The notes beneath the pieces are model-generated. The model saw nothing but the letters and a program-made list of their open reading frames with translations. It was not told where the DNA came from and did not search any database. The position numbers and the translations under genes were made by a program. A stretch of 64,000 nt of DNA from Mesorhizobium sp. L-8-3 (lineage in GTDB: Bacteria; Pseudomonadota; Alphaproteobacteria; Rhizobiales; Rhizobiaceae): positions 558,001 to 622,000 of the forward strand of contig NZ_AP023262.1 in NCBI RefSeq assembly GCF_016756615.1, written 5' to 3'. Below are positions 18,157-27,964 of the stretch, piece by piece (the first letter of the stretch is position 1; each line of letters begins with the position of its first letter).

Positions 18157-21069
18157 ATGACCGATGCGAACCTCCTCCTGCTGCTGATCTTCCTGCCTTT
18201 CCTGGGAAGCGCCTTCGCCGCGATGCTGCCGGCCAATGCGCGCAACGCCGAGGCCTGGCTTTCGGCAGCGGTCTCGGCGCTCGCTTTCGCATCGGCGATT
18301 CTGCTTTATCCGACCATCGCGACCGGAACCGTGGTGCGCAGGGAGATCGCCTGGCTGCCCGAGCTCGGGCTGAGCGCCACGCTGCGGATGGACGGCTTCG
18401 CCTGGCTGTTCTCGCTGCTCGTCACCGGCATCGGCTTCCTGGTCATGGTCTATGCGCGCTATTACATGTCGCCGAAGGACCCGGTGCCGCGCTTCTTCTC
18501 GTTCCTGCTCGCCTTCATGGGCTCGATGCTGGGCGTGGTGATCTCGGGCAATCTGATCCTGCTCTCCATCTTCTGGGAACTGACCAGCATCTTTTCCTTC
18601 CTGCTGGTCGGTTATTGGTACCACAACGCGTCGGCCCGCGACGGCGCGCGCATGGCGCTGACGATCACCGGCGTCGGCGGCTTCTGCCTGCTGATCGGCC
18701 TCATTCTCGTCGGCCATATCGTGGGGAGCTACGATCTCGATGCGGTGCTGGCTGCCGGAGAGCGCATCCGCGAGCATGCGCTCTACACGCCGGCGCTGTT
18801 GCTGATCTTCCTCGGCGCGTTGACCAAGAGCGCGCAGTTCCCGTTCCACTTCTGGCTGCCCAATGCCATGACCGCGCCGACGCCCGCCTCGGCCTATCTG
18901 CATTCGGCGACCATGGTGAAGGCCGGCGTCTTCCTGCTCGCCAGGTTCTGGCCGGTGATGTCGGGAACCGACGAATGGTTCTTCGTTCTCGGCTTCGCCG
19001 GCATGAGCACGCTGCTGGTCGGCGCCTATTTCGCGATCTTCCAGCAGGACCTCAAGGGATTGCTGGCCTATTCCACGATCAGCCATCTCGGCCTGATCAC
19101 CATGCTGCTCAGTCTCGGCAGCCCGCTCGGCGCCGTGGCCGCCATCTTCCACATGATGAACCACGCGACCTTCAAGGCCTCTCTGTTCATGGCTGCCGGC
19201 ATCATCGACCACGAGGCGGGAACGCGCGACATGCGCAAGCTGAACGGCCTGTTCAGCTCCATGCCGATCACCGCCACGCTTGCCATGGTGGCCGCCGCGG
19301 CCATGGCCGGCGTGCCCCTCCTGAACGGGTTCCTGTCCAAGGAGATGTTCTTCGCCGAGACGATCGAGACGCACCGCGCCTCCCTGCTCGACACCTTGCA
19401 GCCTTATGTGGCGACCCTCGCCGGCGCCTTCGCCGTGACCTATTCCATACGTTTCATCCATGCCGTCTTCTTCGGGCCCAAGTCCGTCGACCTGCCGCGC
19501 GAGCCGCACGAGCCGCCGCGCTGGATGCGTTTGCCGATCGAGCTCCTGGTGCTCGCCTGCCTGGTCGTCGGTATGATTCCGGGTCTGGCGATCGGCCCCT
19601 ATCTGCACATCGCCGTCGTTTCGGTGCTGGGCGACCGCACGCCGTACTACAGCCTGGCAGTATGGCACGGCTTCAATACGCCCCTGATCATGAGCCTGAT
19701 CGCCACGGTGGGCGGGCTGGCGCTTTACATCGTGCTCAGGCGCTATCTCGCGCAATGCGAGCCGGATCCGCCCGGACTGCGCGGCCTCAAGGGTCAGCGA
19801 ATCTTCGACCGCATCCTGGTGACTGTGTCCTGGCGCTGGGCGCGCTGGGTGGAGACGCATCTCGGCACCCGCCGGCTGCAACCGCAGCTGCGCGTGCTGG
19901 TGGCGATTGCCTTCGTGGCCGCGCTGCTGCCGATCCTTCGCGGCGGCCTGACGATCAGGATGCCTGATCTCGACGGCTTCGATCCCGTCTTCGCCCTGGT
20001 TTGGGCCGTGGGCATCGTCTGCGCCGTCGGCGCGGCGGTGCTGGCCAAATACCACAGGCTGGCGGCGCTGATCCTGATCGGCGGCGCCGGGCTCGTCACC
20101 TGCATCACCTTCGTCTGGCTGTCGGCGCCCGACCTCGCCGTCACCCAGCTGGTCGTCGAGATCGTCACCACGATCCTCATCCTGCTCGGACTGCGCTGGC
20201 TGCCGAAGCGGCTGGAGGAAGTGGACACGGTGGTGAGCATATGGGGAAGGCTGCGCCGCTACCGCGACGCCATCCTCGCCATCGTCAGCGGCGCCGGCAT
20301 GGCGCTGGTCTCCTACGTGATGATGACGACGCCCGTCGTCGAGACGATCGGCGACTACTTCCTCGAGCGGGCCTATCCCGAGGGCGGCGGCACCAATGTG
20401 GTCAACGTCATCCTCGTCGATTTCCGCGGCTTCGACACGATGGGCGAAATCACCGTGCTCGCCATCGTCGCGCTCACCGTCTTCGCGCTGCTGCGCCGCT
20501 TCCGCCCCGCCGCCGACAGCGTCGACATGCCCGAGCAGCAGCGCGTGCAGAACCAGTATGACGACGCCGAGCCGGATCGCGAGATGGGCGAAACGCTTCG
20601 CGAATATCTGATGGTGCCGTCGGTGATCATGCAGTGGATGTTCCCCGTCATCATCACGCTCGCCGCTTACGTCTTCCTGCGCGGGCACGATCTGCCGGGC
20701 GGCGGCTTCGCGGCCGGCGTCATCATGTCCATCGGCTTCCTGCTGCAATATCTGGCCGGCGGCACGCTCTGGGTCGAGGACCGGCTGCGCATCCTGCCCG
20801 TGCGCTGGATCGGCGTCGGCCTGATGCTGTCGGCCCTCACCGGACTCGGCGCGTGGCTGTTCGGCTATCCCTTCCTGACCTCCTATTTCCGCTACCTGGA
20901 ACTGCCCGGCATCGGCAAGATGCCGATGGCGAGCGCCTTGCTCTTCGACCTCGGCGTCTTCTCGCTCGTGGTCGGCGCGGTCGTGCTGATGCTGATCGCG
21001 ATCGCCCACCAGTCGCTGCGCAGCCACCGCGTGCGCGTCGAGGCGGCGAAGGAAGAGGAGCCCGTCTGA
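18157..21069 (+). CDS. mnhA: Mrp Na+/H+ antiporter subunit A fused to subunit B
   Basis: 970 residues, strongly hydrophobic. Residues to about 480 form the NuoL-like proton-translocating unit, with LTSIFSFLLVGYWY, QFPFHFWLPNAMTAPTPASA and the lysine-containing HSATMVKAGVFLLARFWP. A DUF4040-type region follows (SAPDLAVTQLVVEIVTTILI). After about residue 800 an MnhB domain appears (VIITLAAYVFLRGHDLPGGG). The A-B fusion is usual in rhizobial Pha/Mrp systems. It is the first of six overlapping genes and with the others forms a hetero-oligomeric Na+ or K+/H+ antiporter for pH and salt tolerance. Confidence 0.95.
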   Translation: MTDANLLLLLIFLPFLGSAFAAMLPANARNAEAWLSAAVSALAFASAILLYPTIATGTVVRREIAWLPELGLSATLRMDGFAWLFSLLVTGIGFLVMVYARYYMSPKDPVPRFFSFLLAFMGSMLGVVISGNLILLSIFWELTSIFSFLLVGYWYHNASARDGARMALTITGVGGFCLLIGLILVGHIVGSYDLDAVLAAGERIREHALYTPALLLIFLGALTKSAQFPFHFWLPNAMTAPTPASAYLHSATMVKAGVFLLARFWPVMSGTDEWFFVLGFAGMSTLLVGAYFAIFQQDLKGLLAYSTISHLGLITMLLSLGSPLGAVAAIFHMMNHATFKASLFMAAGIIDHEAGTRDMRKLNGLFSSMPITATLAMVAAAAMAGVPLLNGFLSKEMFFAETIETHRASLLDTLQPYVATLAGAFAVTYSIRFIHAVFFGPKSVDLPREPHEPPRWMRLPIELLVLACLVVGMIPGLAIGPYLHIAVVSVLGDRTPYYSLAVWHGFNTPLIMSLIATVGGLALYIVLRRYLAQCEPDPPGLRGLKGQRIFDRILVTVSWRWARWVETHLGTRRLQPQLRVLVAIAFVAALLPILRGGLTIRMPDLDGFDPVFALVWAVGIVCAVGAAVLAKYHRLAALILIGGAGLVTCITFVWLSAPDLAVTQLVVEIVTTILILLGLRWLPKRLEEVDTVVSIWGRLRRYRDAILAIVSGAGMALVSYVMMTTPVVETIGDYFLERAYPEGGGTNVVNVILVDFRGFDTMGEITVLAIVALTVFALLRRFRPAADSVDMPEQQRVQNQYDDAEPDREMGETLREYLMVPSVIMQWMFPVIITLAAYVFLRGHDLPGGGFAAGVIMSIGFLLQYLAGGTLWVEDRLRILPVRWIGVGLMLSALTGLGAWLFGYPFLTSYFRYLELPGIGKMPMASALLFDLGVFSLVVGAVVLMLIAIAHQSLRSHRVRVEAAKEEEPV

Positions 21070-21413
21070 TGGAGCTTGTTCTTTCGCTGGGCATCGGGGT
21101 TCTGGTCGGATCCGGCGTGTGGCTGCTTCTGCGCCCGCGCACCTATCAGGTGATCATCGGGCTCGCCTTGCTCTCCTATGCCGTCAACCTGTTCATCCTC
21201 GGCATGGGCAGGCTCTGGTCGAACGCGCCGCCACTGGTCGAGGGGGGCAAGCCGGTCGATCCGTCCGCATTTGCCGATCCCGTGCCGCAGGCCCTGGTGC
21301 TGACCGCGATCGTGATCTCCTTCGCGACGACGGCCCTGTTCCTGGTCGTGCTGCTGGCCTCGCGCGGCCTGACCGGGACCGACCATGTCGACGGCAAGGA
21401 GCCTGAAAGATGA
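21069..21413 (+). CDS. mnhC: Mrp antiporter subunit C
   Basis: 114 residues, NuoK-like, with three helices: LSLGIGVLVGSGVWLLL, VIIGLALLSYAVNLFIL and LVLTAIVISFATTALFLVVL. The conserved DPVPQALVLTAIVI before the last helix is diagnostic for MnhC. The start ATG overlaps the stop of the A/B gene (TGATG) and its stop overlaps the D gene (ATGA), so translation is coupled. Confidence 0.95.
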   Translation: MELVLSLGIGVLVGSGVWLLLRPRTYQVIIGLALLSYAVNLFILGMGRLWSNAPPLVEGGKPVDPSAFADPVPQALVLTAIVISFATTALFLVVLLASRGLTGTDHVDGKEPER

Positions 21414-23032
21414 GCTTGGCTCCCCAGCATCTCGTCATCGCGCCGATCCTCATCCCTCTGATCGCAGGCGCGCTGCTGCTGTTCTTCGACGACCGCGAAC
21501 GGCGCCTGAAGGCGACGATTTCCGTGGCGGCGACGCTCGCTTTGCTCGCAGTCGCGATTGCCCTCCTGCGCATCGCCCATGCAGGCGACGGGCGCATCGC
21601 GGTCTATCTGCTCGGCAACTGGCCGCCGCCCTTCGCCATCGCCCTGGTGCTCGACCGTCTGTCGGCGATGATGCTGGCGCTGACGGCGGTGCTGGCCATT
21701 CCGGCGCTGATCTTCTCGCTTGCCCGCTGGCACAAGGCGGGCCCGCATTTCCACACGCTCTTCCTGTTCCTGCTGATGGGCTTGAACGGCGCCTTCCTGA
21801 CAGGCGACCTCTTCAATCTCTTCGTCTTTTTCGAAGTGATGCTGGCCGCCTCCTACGGGCTGGTCCTGCACGGCTCGGGACCGTTCCGCGTGAGGGCGGG
21901 GCTGCACTATATCGCGATGAATCTCGCCGCCTCGCTGCTCTTCCTGATCGGCGTGGCGCTGATCTACGGCGTGACCGGAACGCTCAACATGGCGGACCTG
22001 GCGCTCAGGATCCCCGAAGTCGCGGCCGGGAACCGGATGATGCTGGAAGCGGGCGCGGCCGTGCTCGGCGTCGCCTTCCTGATGAAGGCCGGCATCTGGC
22101 CGCTGAGCTTCTGGCTGCCCACCGCCTATACGGCTGCGGCCGCGCCGGTGGCCGCCGTCTTCGCCATATTGAGCAAGGTCGGCATCTACACGCTGCTGCG
22201 CCTGTCACGGCTGTTCTTCGGCGAAGGGGCCGGGGCGTCGGCCGGTTTCGGCGCCGACGTGCTGCTCTTCGGCGGCATGGCCACGATCACCTTCGGCATG
22301 CTCGGGGTCCTGGCCTCGCAGGCGCTGGGCCGGCTCGCCGGCTTCTCGATCCTGGTCTCGTCGGGGACCCTGCTCGCCGCGATCGGCCTGTCGCAGGCCG
22401 GCGTGACGGCCGGCGCGCTGTTCTATCTGGTCAGCTCGACGCTGACGATCGGCGCCTTCTTCCTGCTGATCGAGCTCGTCGAGCGAGGCCAGGACGCCGC
22501 CGCCAACGTGCTGGCGGTGACGATGGAAGCCTATGGCGACGGCGACGAACCCGAAGAAGAGGATGAGGAGGTCGGCGTCGCCTTCCCCGGCACGATCGCC
22601 GCACTCGGCATCAGCTTCGCCGCCTGCGGCGTCCTGCTTGCCGGCCTGCCTCCGCTGTCGGGCTTCATCGCCAAGTTCGCGATGCTTTCGGCCATGCTCA
22701 ACCCCGGCGGGCTCGGGCAGGATGCGGCCATCCCCGCGGCCTCGTGGTGGCTCGTGGCGCTGATCATCCTGTCGGGCCTGTCGGCGCTGATCGCCATGAG
22801 CCGCGCCGGCATCCGCGCCTTCTGGGCGCCGGTCGAAGCGCAGACGCCACGCGTGCAGGTGATCGAGCTGGCGCCGGTCGCGGCGCTGCTCGCCCTGACG
22901 CTGGCGCTGACCTTGCAGGCAGGGCCGACCATGCGCTTCATGGAGGCGACCGCCGCGGGCCTGCGCGCGCCCGCTTACGTGGAAGGCGTGATGGAAGCGC
23001 CGCGCGCGGCGCCGCGGGAAAGGACGCCATGA
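21410..23032 (+). CDS. mnhD: Mrp antiporter subunit D
   Basis: 540 residues, NuoM/N-like antiporter core with about 14 helices. Visible landmarks: [20 protein letters not shown] with the buried Glu, [20 protein letters not shown] with the key Lys of the proton path, and [14 protein letters not shown]. An acidic loop near residue 380 ([12 protein letters not shown]) precedes the last helices, as in rhizobial MnhD. Overlaps both neighbours by 4 bp. It would work as a proton-translocating partner to subunit A. Confidence 0.95.
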   Translation: MSLAPQHLVIAPILIPLIAGALLLFFDDRERRLKATISVAATLALLAVAIALLRIAHAGDGRIAVYLLGNWPPPFAIALVLDRLSAMMLALTAVLAIPALIFSLARWHKAGPHFHTLFLFLLMGLNGAFLTGDLFNLFVFFEVMLAASYGLVLHGSGPFRVRAGLHYIAMNLAASLLFLIGVALIYGVTGTLNMADLALRIPEVAAGNRMMLEAGAAVLGVAFLMKAGIWPLSFWLPTAYTAAAAPVAAVFAILSKVGIYTLLRLSRLFFGEGAGASAGFGADVLLFGGMATITFGMLGVLASQALGRLAGFSILVSSGTLLAAIGLSQAGVTAGALFYLVSSTLTIGAFFLLIELVERGQDAAANVLAVTMEAYGDGDEPEEEDEEVGVAFPGTIAALGISFAACGVLLAGLPPLSGFIAKFAMLSAMLNPGGLGQDAAIPAASWWLVALIILSGLSALIAMSRAGIRAFWAPVEAQTPRVQVIELAPVAALLALTLALTLQAGPTMRFMEATAAGLRAPAYVEGVMEAPRAAPRERTP

Positions 23033-23514
23033 CGAAGTTGTTCCCCTACCCGCTGCTGATCCTCTCCCTGATCGTGATGTGGCTGCTCTTGACGAGCTTC
23101 TCGCCCGGCCAGCTCATCGCCGGGACCGTGGTGGCGCTCCTGGCCGCGCAGGGCATGGCCGCGCTCCACCCCGCCAAGCCGCGCATCAGGCGCTGGAGCC
23201 TGCTGCCCGGGCTCGTCGCGATCGTGCTCTACGACATCATCCGCTCGAACATCGCCGTTGCCCGGCTGATCCTCCGCGAGGGCAACCAGCGCCGCGTGTC
23301 CGGCTTCCTGACCATTCCGCTGGAGCTGCGCAGCCCGATGGGGCTCGCGGTCCTCGGCATCATCGTCACGAGCACGCCCGGCACGGCCTGGCTGGACTAC
23401 AACGTGGCCCGCGGCACGCTGCTGCTCCATGTCTTCGACCTGGTCGACGAAGACGCCTGGCGCACGCTGATCCGGGACCGCTACGAGCGCCTGCTGCTGG
23501 AGATCTTCGAATGA
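23029..23514 (+). CDS. mnhE: Mrp antiporter subunit E
   Basis: 161 residues. Two N-terminal helices ([30 protein letters not shown]) lead to the conserved MnhE segment [14 protein letters not shown], then ITSTPGT-like [12 protein letters not shown] and a cytoplasmic C-terminal domain. The start overlaps mnhD and the stop overlaps mnhF. It is one of the small subunits needed for assembly of the antiporter. Confidence 0.94.
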   Translation: MTKLFPYPLLILSLIVMWLLLTSFSPGQLIAGTVVALLAAQGMAALHPAKPRIRRWSLLPGLVAIVLYDIIRSNIAVARLILREGNQRRVSGFLTIPLELRSPMGLAVLGIIVTSTPGTAWLDYNVARGTLLLHVFDLVDEDAWRTLIRDRYERLLLEIFE

Positions 23515-23792
23515 GCGCCACCATCCTCCTGTGGGCCGTCACCTTCGCGCAGGTCGCGCTGGCGCTCGCCATGGCGCTGGCCCTCCTGCGCATGCTGCGC
23601 GGGCCGAGGGCGCAGGACCGCGTCCTGGGCCTCGATGCCCTTTATCTCAACTCGATGCTGCTGCTGCTCGTCTTCGGCATCCGCACCGGCAACACGGCCT
23701 ATTTCGAGGCGTCGCTCGTCATCGGCATCCTGGGCTTCGTCGCGACCGTGGCGCTCGCCAAGTTCCTGATGCGCGGCGAGGTGATCGAATGA
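23511..23792 (+). CDS. mnhF: Mrp antiporter subunit F
   Basis: 93 residues, three helices, with the conserved [20 protein letters not shown] loop that marks MnhF/PhaF. Overlaps mnhE and mnhG by 4 bp each. Confidence 0.94.
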   Translation: MSATILLWAVTFAQVALALAMALALLRMLRGPRAQDRVLGLDALYLNSMLLLLVFGIRTGNTAYFEASLVIGILGFVATVALAKFLMRGEVIE

Positions 23793-24190
23793 GCCACGCC
23801 GCCCAGCTTCCCGCCTGGGCGGCGATCCTGGTCGCCGCCTTTCTCGCACTGGGCTCCGGCCTGACGCTGCTCGGCTGCATCGGTCTCCTGCGCCTGCGCT
23901 CGTTCTACGACCGCATCCATGCGCCGACGCTCGGCGCAAGCTGGGGCACGGCCGCGATCGTCATGGCCTCGATGATCTTCTTCACCGTGCTGGAGAGCCG
24001 CCCGGTCCTGCACGAGATCCTGATCGGCATCTTCGTCACCGTCACCACGCCGGTGACGCTGATGCTGCTCGGCCGCGCAGCGCTCTACAGGGACCGGGCC
24101 GAGAACAGCCCCGACGTGCCGCCGAGCAACGTGCTGCAGTCGGCTCCGACGGGGGGTGGAAGGACGGATCCGAGGGAGCGCGTCCTGTAA
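23789..24190 (+). CDS. mnhG: Mrp antiporter subunit G
   Basis: 133 residues, last gene of the operon. Three helices with the family loop [20 protein letters not shown] and the final [20 protein letters not shown]. The C-terminal tail after residue 105 is hydrophilic. The TAA stop lies inside the left arm of the terminator stem that follows. Confidence 0.94.
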   Translation: MSHAAQLPAWAAILVAAFLALGSGLTLLGCIGLLRLRSFYDRIHAPTLGASWGTAAIVMASMIFFTVLESRPVLHEILIGIFVTVTTPVTLMLLGRAALYRDRAENSPDVPPSNVLQSAPTGGGRTDPRERVL

Positions 24191-24209
24191 AATACTGGAT
24201 TTTTACAGG
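24184..24209 (+). terminator. Terminator of the Mrp operon, containing the mnhG stop codon
   Basis: Perfect 9-bp stem CCTGTAAAA / TTTTACAGG with an 8-base loop. The left arm begins in the last sense codons of mnhG and includes its TAA (24188-24190). Partial outer pairing (GCGCGT with ACGCGC) may extend it. Confidence 0.6.
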
Positions 24210-24250
24210 ATGGACGCGCGTGGCCGCTTGGGCAACGCTGCGCCCAAGTT

Positions 24251-24429
24251 ACCCCTCATCCGACCGCGCTTCGCGCGGCCACCTTCTCCCACAAGGGGAG
24301 AAGGCCGGAGCTTTGCATTGCCGCCACTGCAGATCGCCAACGTCGGCGACTGGCGGAAGCATTGCCGCAGCGTTCCCTTCTCCCCTTGTGGGAGAAGGTG
24401 GCCGCGCGAAGCGCGGTCGGATGAGGGGT
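24251..24429. repeat. Rhizobial intergenic inverted-repeat element, copy 2
   Basis: About 179 bp with long inverted arms: ACCCCTCATCCGACCGCG at the left and CGCGGTCGGATGAGGGGT at the right, continuing inward as CGCGCGGCCACCTTCTCCCA and its complement. It has the same design as 4640-4832, and the left arm is almost identical. The arms can form a very stable hairpin. It sits 40 bp after the Mrp terminator. Confidence 0.85.
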
Positions 24430-25061
24430 TCCCTTCACGAAGCTTGCAAGTTGCGTGCGAGGGCGGGTCGGCGGCCAACGGCTATCTCGAATGGTACGGT
24501 CGGCGCCCGCCGCAGCAAAGCAATGGTCCAAGCGCAATACTTCCGAAAGTGAAGCTCTGCGTCGGAAATTCGGCGAGCGGGCGGAGAAAGTCAATCGAAA
24601 CAGCGGTGGGTCAGCAAGAAGTGATGCGTCGGCGTTACGGCTAACGATGATGGACCGGTCGATCGCGACGCGTCGTGGCGGAGCACGCAGAAGAACATGG
24701 CAAGGGTCGCGCCCCCTCCTCCAGAGACAGCAACCGAAGCCTCCGGCGACGCAAACCTGACCTTACCTACGAAGGATGAAGCGGTGGCGGCTTTGATCTG
24801 GCGCAAGGCGGGGCAATCGTCGAGGGCGCCGGCAAGGACGACGCCCGACGGGCTGGCGTAGAAGGACGATGCGAGCAGTCGGCCGATGTGAGCCGAACCA
24901 GCGAAATGCAAGGCTGATGCCGCTGCCGAGCGCCGACGGGCCGGAGCGGAAACCGGCCGGCGCCATGCCGGATACACGCCGCGCCCGGCAATGCACGTCG
25001 TTCTACGGCTGGACTCGACAGCGAAGGGGCCGCGGCCGACGGATCATCGAAGAAAGTCGCG
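24430..25061. other. Gene-free stretch between the Mrp operon and the LysR gene
   Basis: About 630 bp with several short overlapping reading frames on both strands, none with a ribosome-binding site and recognisable motif. Composition is coding-like, so decayed sequence is likely. I could not name its origin. Confidence 0.4.
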
Positions 25062-26069
25062 TCAGCGGCTGGAGCTGAGCCCGAGGACCTGACCATCGCC
25101 AGTGTCACGATCCTCGCGGCTGCCGGCAGCCGCCATGCGGGCGCTTCGTGTTCCTCCACTGGACTGATCGCTTCGCGGATAGGCGGCGGTCTGAGGCCTG
25201 GCATCCAGCAAGCACGTTGCCATCGAGCGCACAAATCGCGATTGCCTGGAATCGGCGCGATAGCCGAGGAAGAAATTGCAAGGCATGACAGGCCTGAACG
25301 GGCGAAGCACCAGATCGATGTTGCCCAGGCCTTCAACGGACATCGGGTTCACAAGGCCGACCCCAACGCCTGCGCTGATTATCGACAGGAGGGTCATGCA
25401 CATGGGAGATTCAGCGATGACGTTGAATTTGTAACCCTCCGCTTCCATAAGATCTGCCAACGCACGCCTCAGCCTTGCAGCCGGCGTGTGGGCAACATAC
25501 TCGACCTCGTGAAGGTCGGCCGGCGTAATGACGTCCTTGCTTGCCAGCCTATGTCGAGGCGACATGGCGCACATGGCAGCGTCGCCTGAAAACGGCTGAT
25601 ACTCGATCCCCACGATATCCGTTTCCTTTGGAGCCACGCCAATGTCGACCTGGCCGGTTGCCACTGCCGTCCAGACTTCCGCGGTAGACATCAACTGCGC
25701 AGCGACGGAAACTTCAGGATGCATCTGACGGAACGCCGTGACCGCCCGCGACACGATCGGCAGACCGATGCCCGGCATGTTCGCGATCCGGACAATTCCC
25801 GGTCCCCGCTCGCGGATCTGGGAAGCTGTGTGCTTCAGCACTTCCAGACCGACAAATGTACGCTCGACATCGGTGTAAAACAGGCGGCACTGCGGCGTCG
25901 GCTCCAATCGCCCACGCGTCCTGTCGAACAGAGGAAACCCGATGGTCTTCTCGAGCTCCGAAACCAACCGACTTACAGCAGGTTGCGTGATTCCCATGGA
26001 TTCAGCCGCGCGTGAGGCCGAGCCGGATATCATGATCGCTCTGAATGCTTCGATCTGGCGGATGTTCAT
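25062..26069 (-). CDS. LysR family transcriptional regulator
   Basis: 335 residues from ATG 26069. The winged HTH is MNIRQIEAFRAIMISGSASR with SMGITQPAVSRLVSELEK, followed by a periplasmic-binding-like effector domain (IVRIANMPGIGLPIVSRAV; TGQVDIGVAPKE; SIISAGVGVGLVNP). It is divergent from paoABC, the classic LysR arrangement, and probably activates those genes in response to an aldehyde or aromatic acid. The last 40-45 residues (Arg/Ser/Gly-rich after TCLLDARPQ) exceed the normal family length and look like read-through into degraded sequence. Confidence 0.9.
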   Translation of the reverse strand: MNIRQIEAFRAIMISGSASRAAESMGITQPAVSRLVSELEKTIGFPLFDRTRGRLEPTPQCRLFYTDVERTFVGLEVLKHTASQIRERGPGIVRIANMPGIGLPIVSRAVTAFRQMHPEVSVAAQLMSTAEVWTAVATGQVDIGVAPKETDIVGIEYQPFSGDAAMCAMSPRHRLASKDVITPADLHEVEYVAHTPAARLRRALADLMEAEGYKFNVIAESPMCMTLLSIISAGVGVGLVNPMSVEGLGNIDLVLRPFRPVMPCNFFLGYRADSRQSRFVRSMATCLLDARPQTAAYPRSDQSSGGTRSARMAAAGSREDRDTGDGQVLGLSSSR

Positions 26070-26106
26070 GGTCGCCCGGTATAAGATTTGGTAATAGGGG
26101 CGCGTG

Positions 26107-26123
26107 AAATCCGAATTTGATTT
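26107..26123. promoter_or_regulatory. Candidate LysR-type binding site between lysR and paoA
   Basis: AAATCCGAATTTGATTT has 5-bp inverted ends (AAATC/GATTT) around 7 bp and lies 38 bp upstream of the lysR start in the 290-bp divergent gap. It resembles a LysR box (T...A inverted repeat), but this is a single imperfect match. Confidence 0.3.
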
Positions 26124-26360
26124 CCACTGCAACGCACCTAAGCTTCTCTCGGCCAATGAGTTCGTCAATCGCTCGGCGATGATCGTCAGGATCATCGGCG
26201 CGGGACGTCGACGTCCAACCGGATACACCGCTTGTTCGGGTCCTGCGAAACATCCCGGGTCTGAACGGCACCAGATTCGGTTGCCGCATGTCGCGGCCCC
26301 AGGACTTCGCTGCCCCTAGTAACGGCGTAGGTCAGCTCGATTAGCTTAGAGGGAGCGACT

Positions 26361-26984
26361 ATGAGTGACAAGTCAGATATGACCCATGCGACCCGACCGG
26401 TTACCCCGACCGACATGTCCCGGCGCGACGTCCTTACGCTTGCCGGTGCCACGGCTTCAGTCTCGGTCATTCCAACGCTGATAGACAACGCGGCGATGGC
26501 CGAGACCGTCGCGGTGTCAGCAACCGTGCCGGTGAGTTTCAAGGTCAACGGTCAGCAGCAGCACCTGAACATCGATCCCAGGCAATCCTTGCTCGATGTG
26601 CTGCGCGAGAAGCTCGACCTCACCGGTACCAAGAAGGGCTGCAATCAGGGCGCCTGCGGCGCATGCACCATCCTGGTCGACGGCAAACGCATCGTCTCCT
26701 GCCTCACCCTGGCAGCCATGTATGACGCTGCGGACATCACGACGATCGAAGGCCTCGAGGCGAATGGCGAACTGCATCCGCTGCAGGAAGCCTTCATCAA
26801 GCATGAAGGCTTCCAGTGCGGCTACTGCACGCCGGGCCAGATAATGTCCGGCGTCGGGTGTATCGCCGAGGGTCACACCGGTTCGGCCGAGGAGATCCAA
26901 TTCTGGATGAGCGGCAACATATGCCGTTGCGGCGCCTATCCGGGCATCGTGGCAGCGGTCGCCGACGCTGCCGGGAGGGCCTGA
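26361..26984 (+). CDS. paoA: Aldehyde oxidoreductase iron-sulfur subunit (PaoA/YagT-like)
   Basis: 207 residues, AGAGGGAG ribosome-binding site 7 bp before ATG. The N-terminus is a Tat signal (SRRDVLTLAGATASVSV), so the folded complex is exported to the periplasm. Two [2Fe-2S] domains follow, with C94, C99, C102, C114 and C153, C156, C188, C190. In E. coli PaoABC this subunit carries electrons from Mo to FAD during oxidation of aromatic aldehydes. The next gene begins 2 bp after its stop. Confidence 0.92.
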   Translation: MSDKSDMTHATRPVTPTDMSRRDVLTLAGATASVSVIPTLIDNAAMAETVAVSATVPVSFKVNGQQQHLNIDPRQSLLDVLREKLDLTGTKKGCNQGACGACTILVDGKRIVSCLTLAAMYDAADITTIEGLEANGELHPLQEAFIKHEGFQCGYCTPGQIMSGVGCIAEGHTGSAEEIQFWMSGNICRCGAYPGIVAAVADAAGRA

Positions 26985-26986
26985 TC

Positions 26987-27964
26987 ATGATGCCCTTCAA
27001 GATCACCAGTGTTGGCTCCGCGCAGGACGCGATCCAAGCGGCTGCAGCAGGCGGGCGCTACATTGCCGGCGGCACTACGCTCATCGACCTGATGCGCGAG
27101 GAGGTCGAGCGACCCGAGCGCCTGATCGACATCAATGCGCTCCCGTTCCGGCAGATCCGCGCCGAGGGCTCCGATCTGGTGATCGGGGCGCTGGCCCGAA
27201 TGTCCGACGTGGCTGCCCATCCCGACACGCTGCGCCTCCATCCGGTGATCGCGGAGTCCCTCGTCGAAGGCGCGTCGCCCCAGCTTCGGAACATGGCGTC
27301 GATGGGCGGCAACCTGCTGCAGCGGGTCCGTTGTCCATACTTCCGGATGCTGGATGCTCCCTGCAACAAGCGGACTCCCGGCTCCGGCTGCTCTGCGATC
27401 GACGGGCTCAATGTCGGCCATGCGATCCTCGGCACGAGCGACCACTGCGTTGCCACGCATCCGTCCGACGTCGCGGTCGCGCTCGTCGCGCTCGATGCGA
27501 CCATGCGGGTGCGGGGACCGCAGGGCGAACGAACCTTCCCGGTGGAGGAACTGTTCCGCCTGCCGGGCGACACACCGCATCTCGAGCATACGCTGCTCCC
27601 GGGCGAACTGATTGTCGAGATACGCGTTCCCGGCCTTCCCTACAGCCGGAGAGCCCGTTATCTCAAGGTCCGGGACCGCGCCTCCTACGAGTTCGCGCTG
27701 ATCGCGGCAGCCGCCGTGCTCGATCTCGACGGCGGGGTGATCCGTCAGGTGCGTCTTGCCGTCGGCGGGGCGGGCACGAGGCCCTGGCGCCTGCGGACCG
27801 CCGAGCAGGCCCTGACCGGCAAGCCCTTCGAACGCGCTACCCTCGAAGCGGTCGCGCATACCGCGCTCGCGGGTGCACGCCCCCTGTCTGGCAACCATTA
27901 CAAGGTCGAGTTGCTGCCCCGGACCATCGTCCGCGCGCTCGAAATGGCGGGAGAGATCGCATGA
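26987..27964 (+). CDS. paoB: Aldehyde oxidoreductase FAD-binding subunit (PaoB/YagS-like)
   Basis: 325 residues. FAD-binding motifs are AAGGRYIAGGTTLIDLM and the later MASMGGNLLQ. It also has the PaoB insertion RCPYFRMLDAPCNKRTPGSG with Cys 116, 126 and 135, which in E. coli helps bind an extra [4Fe-4S] cluster not found in other xanthine-dehydrogenase-family flavoproteins. Its stop overlaps the paoC start (ATGA). Confidence 0.92.
   Translation: MMPFKITSVGSAQDAIQAAAAGGRYIAGGTTLIDLMREEVERPERLIDINALPFRQIRAEGSDLVIGALARMSDVAAHPDTLRLHPVIAESLVEGASPQLRNMASMGGNLLQRVRCPYFRMLDAPCNKRTPGSGCSAIDGLNVGHAILGTSDHCVATHPSDVAVALVALDATMRVRGPQGERTFPVEELFRLPGDTPHLEHTLLPGELIVEIRVPGLPYSRRARYLKVRDRASYEFALIAAAAVLDLDGGVIRQVRLAVGGAGTRPWRLRTAEQALTGKPFERATLEAVAHTALAGARPLSGNHYKVELLPRTIVRALEMAGEIA

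Noticed and set aside
18028..21027. A 999-codon open frame on the minus strand opposite mnhA
   Set aside because: His/Asp/Gln/Glu-rich translation typical of the antisense of a GC-rich hydrophobic gene; no motifs and no ribosome-binding site, while the plus strand is a clear Mrp subunit.
24591..24977. A 128-codon minus-strand frame between the Mrp terminator and LysR
   Set aside because: No recognisable motif, no ribosome-binding site and overlapping frames of equal quality; left as gene-free.
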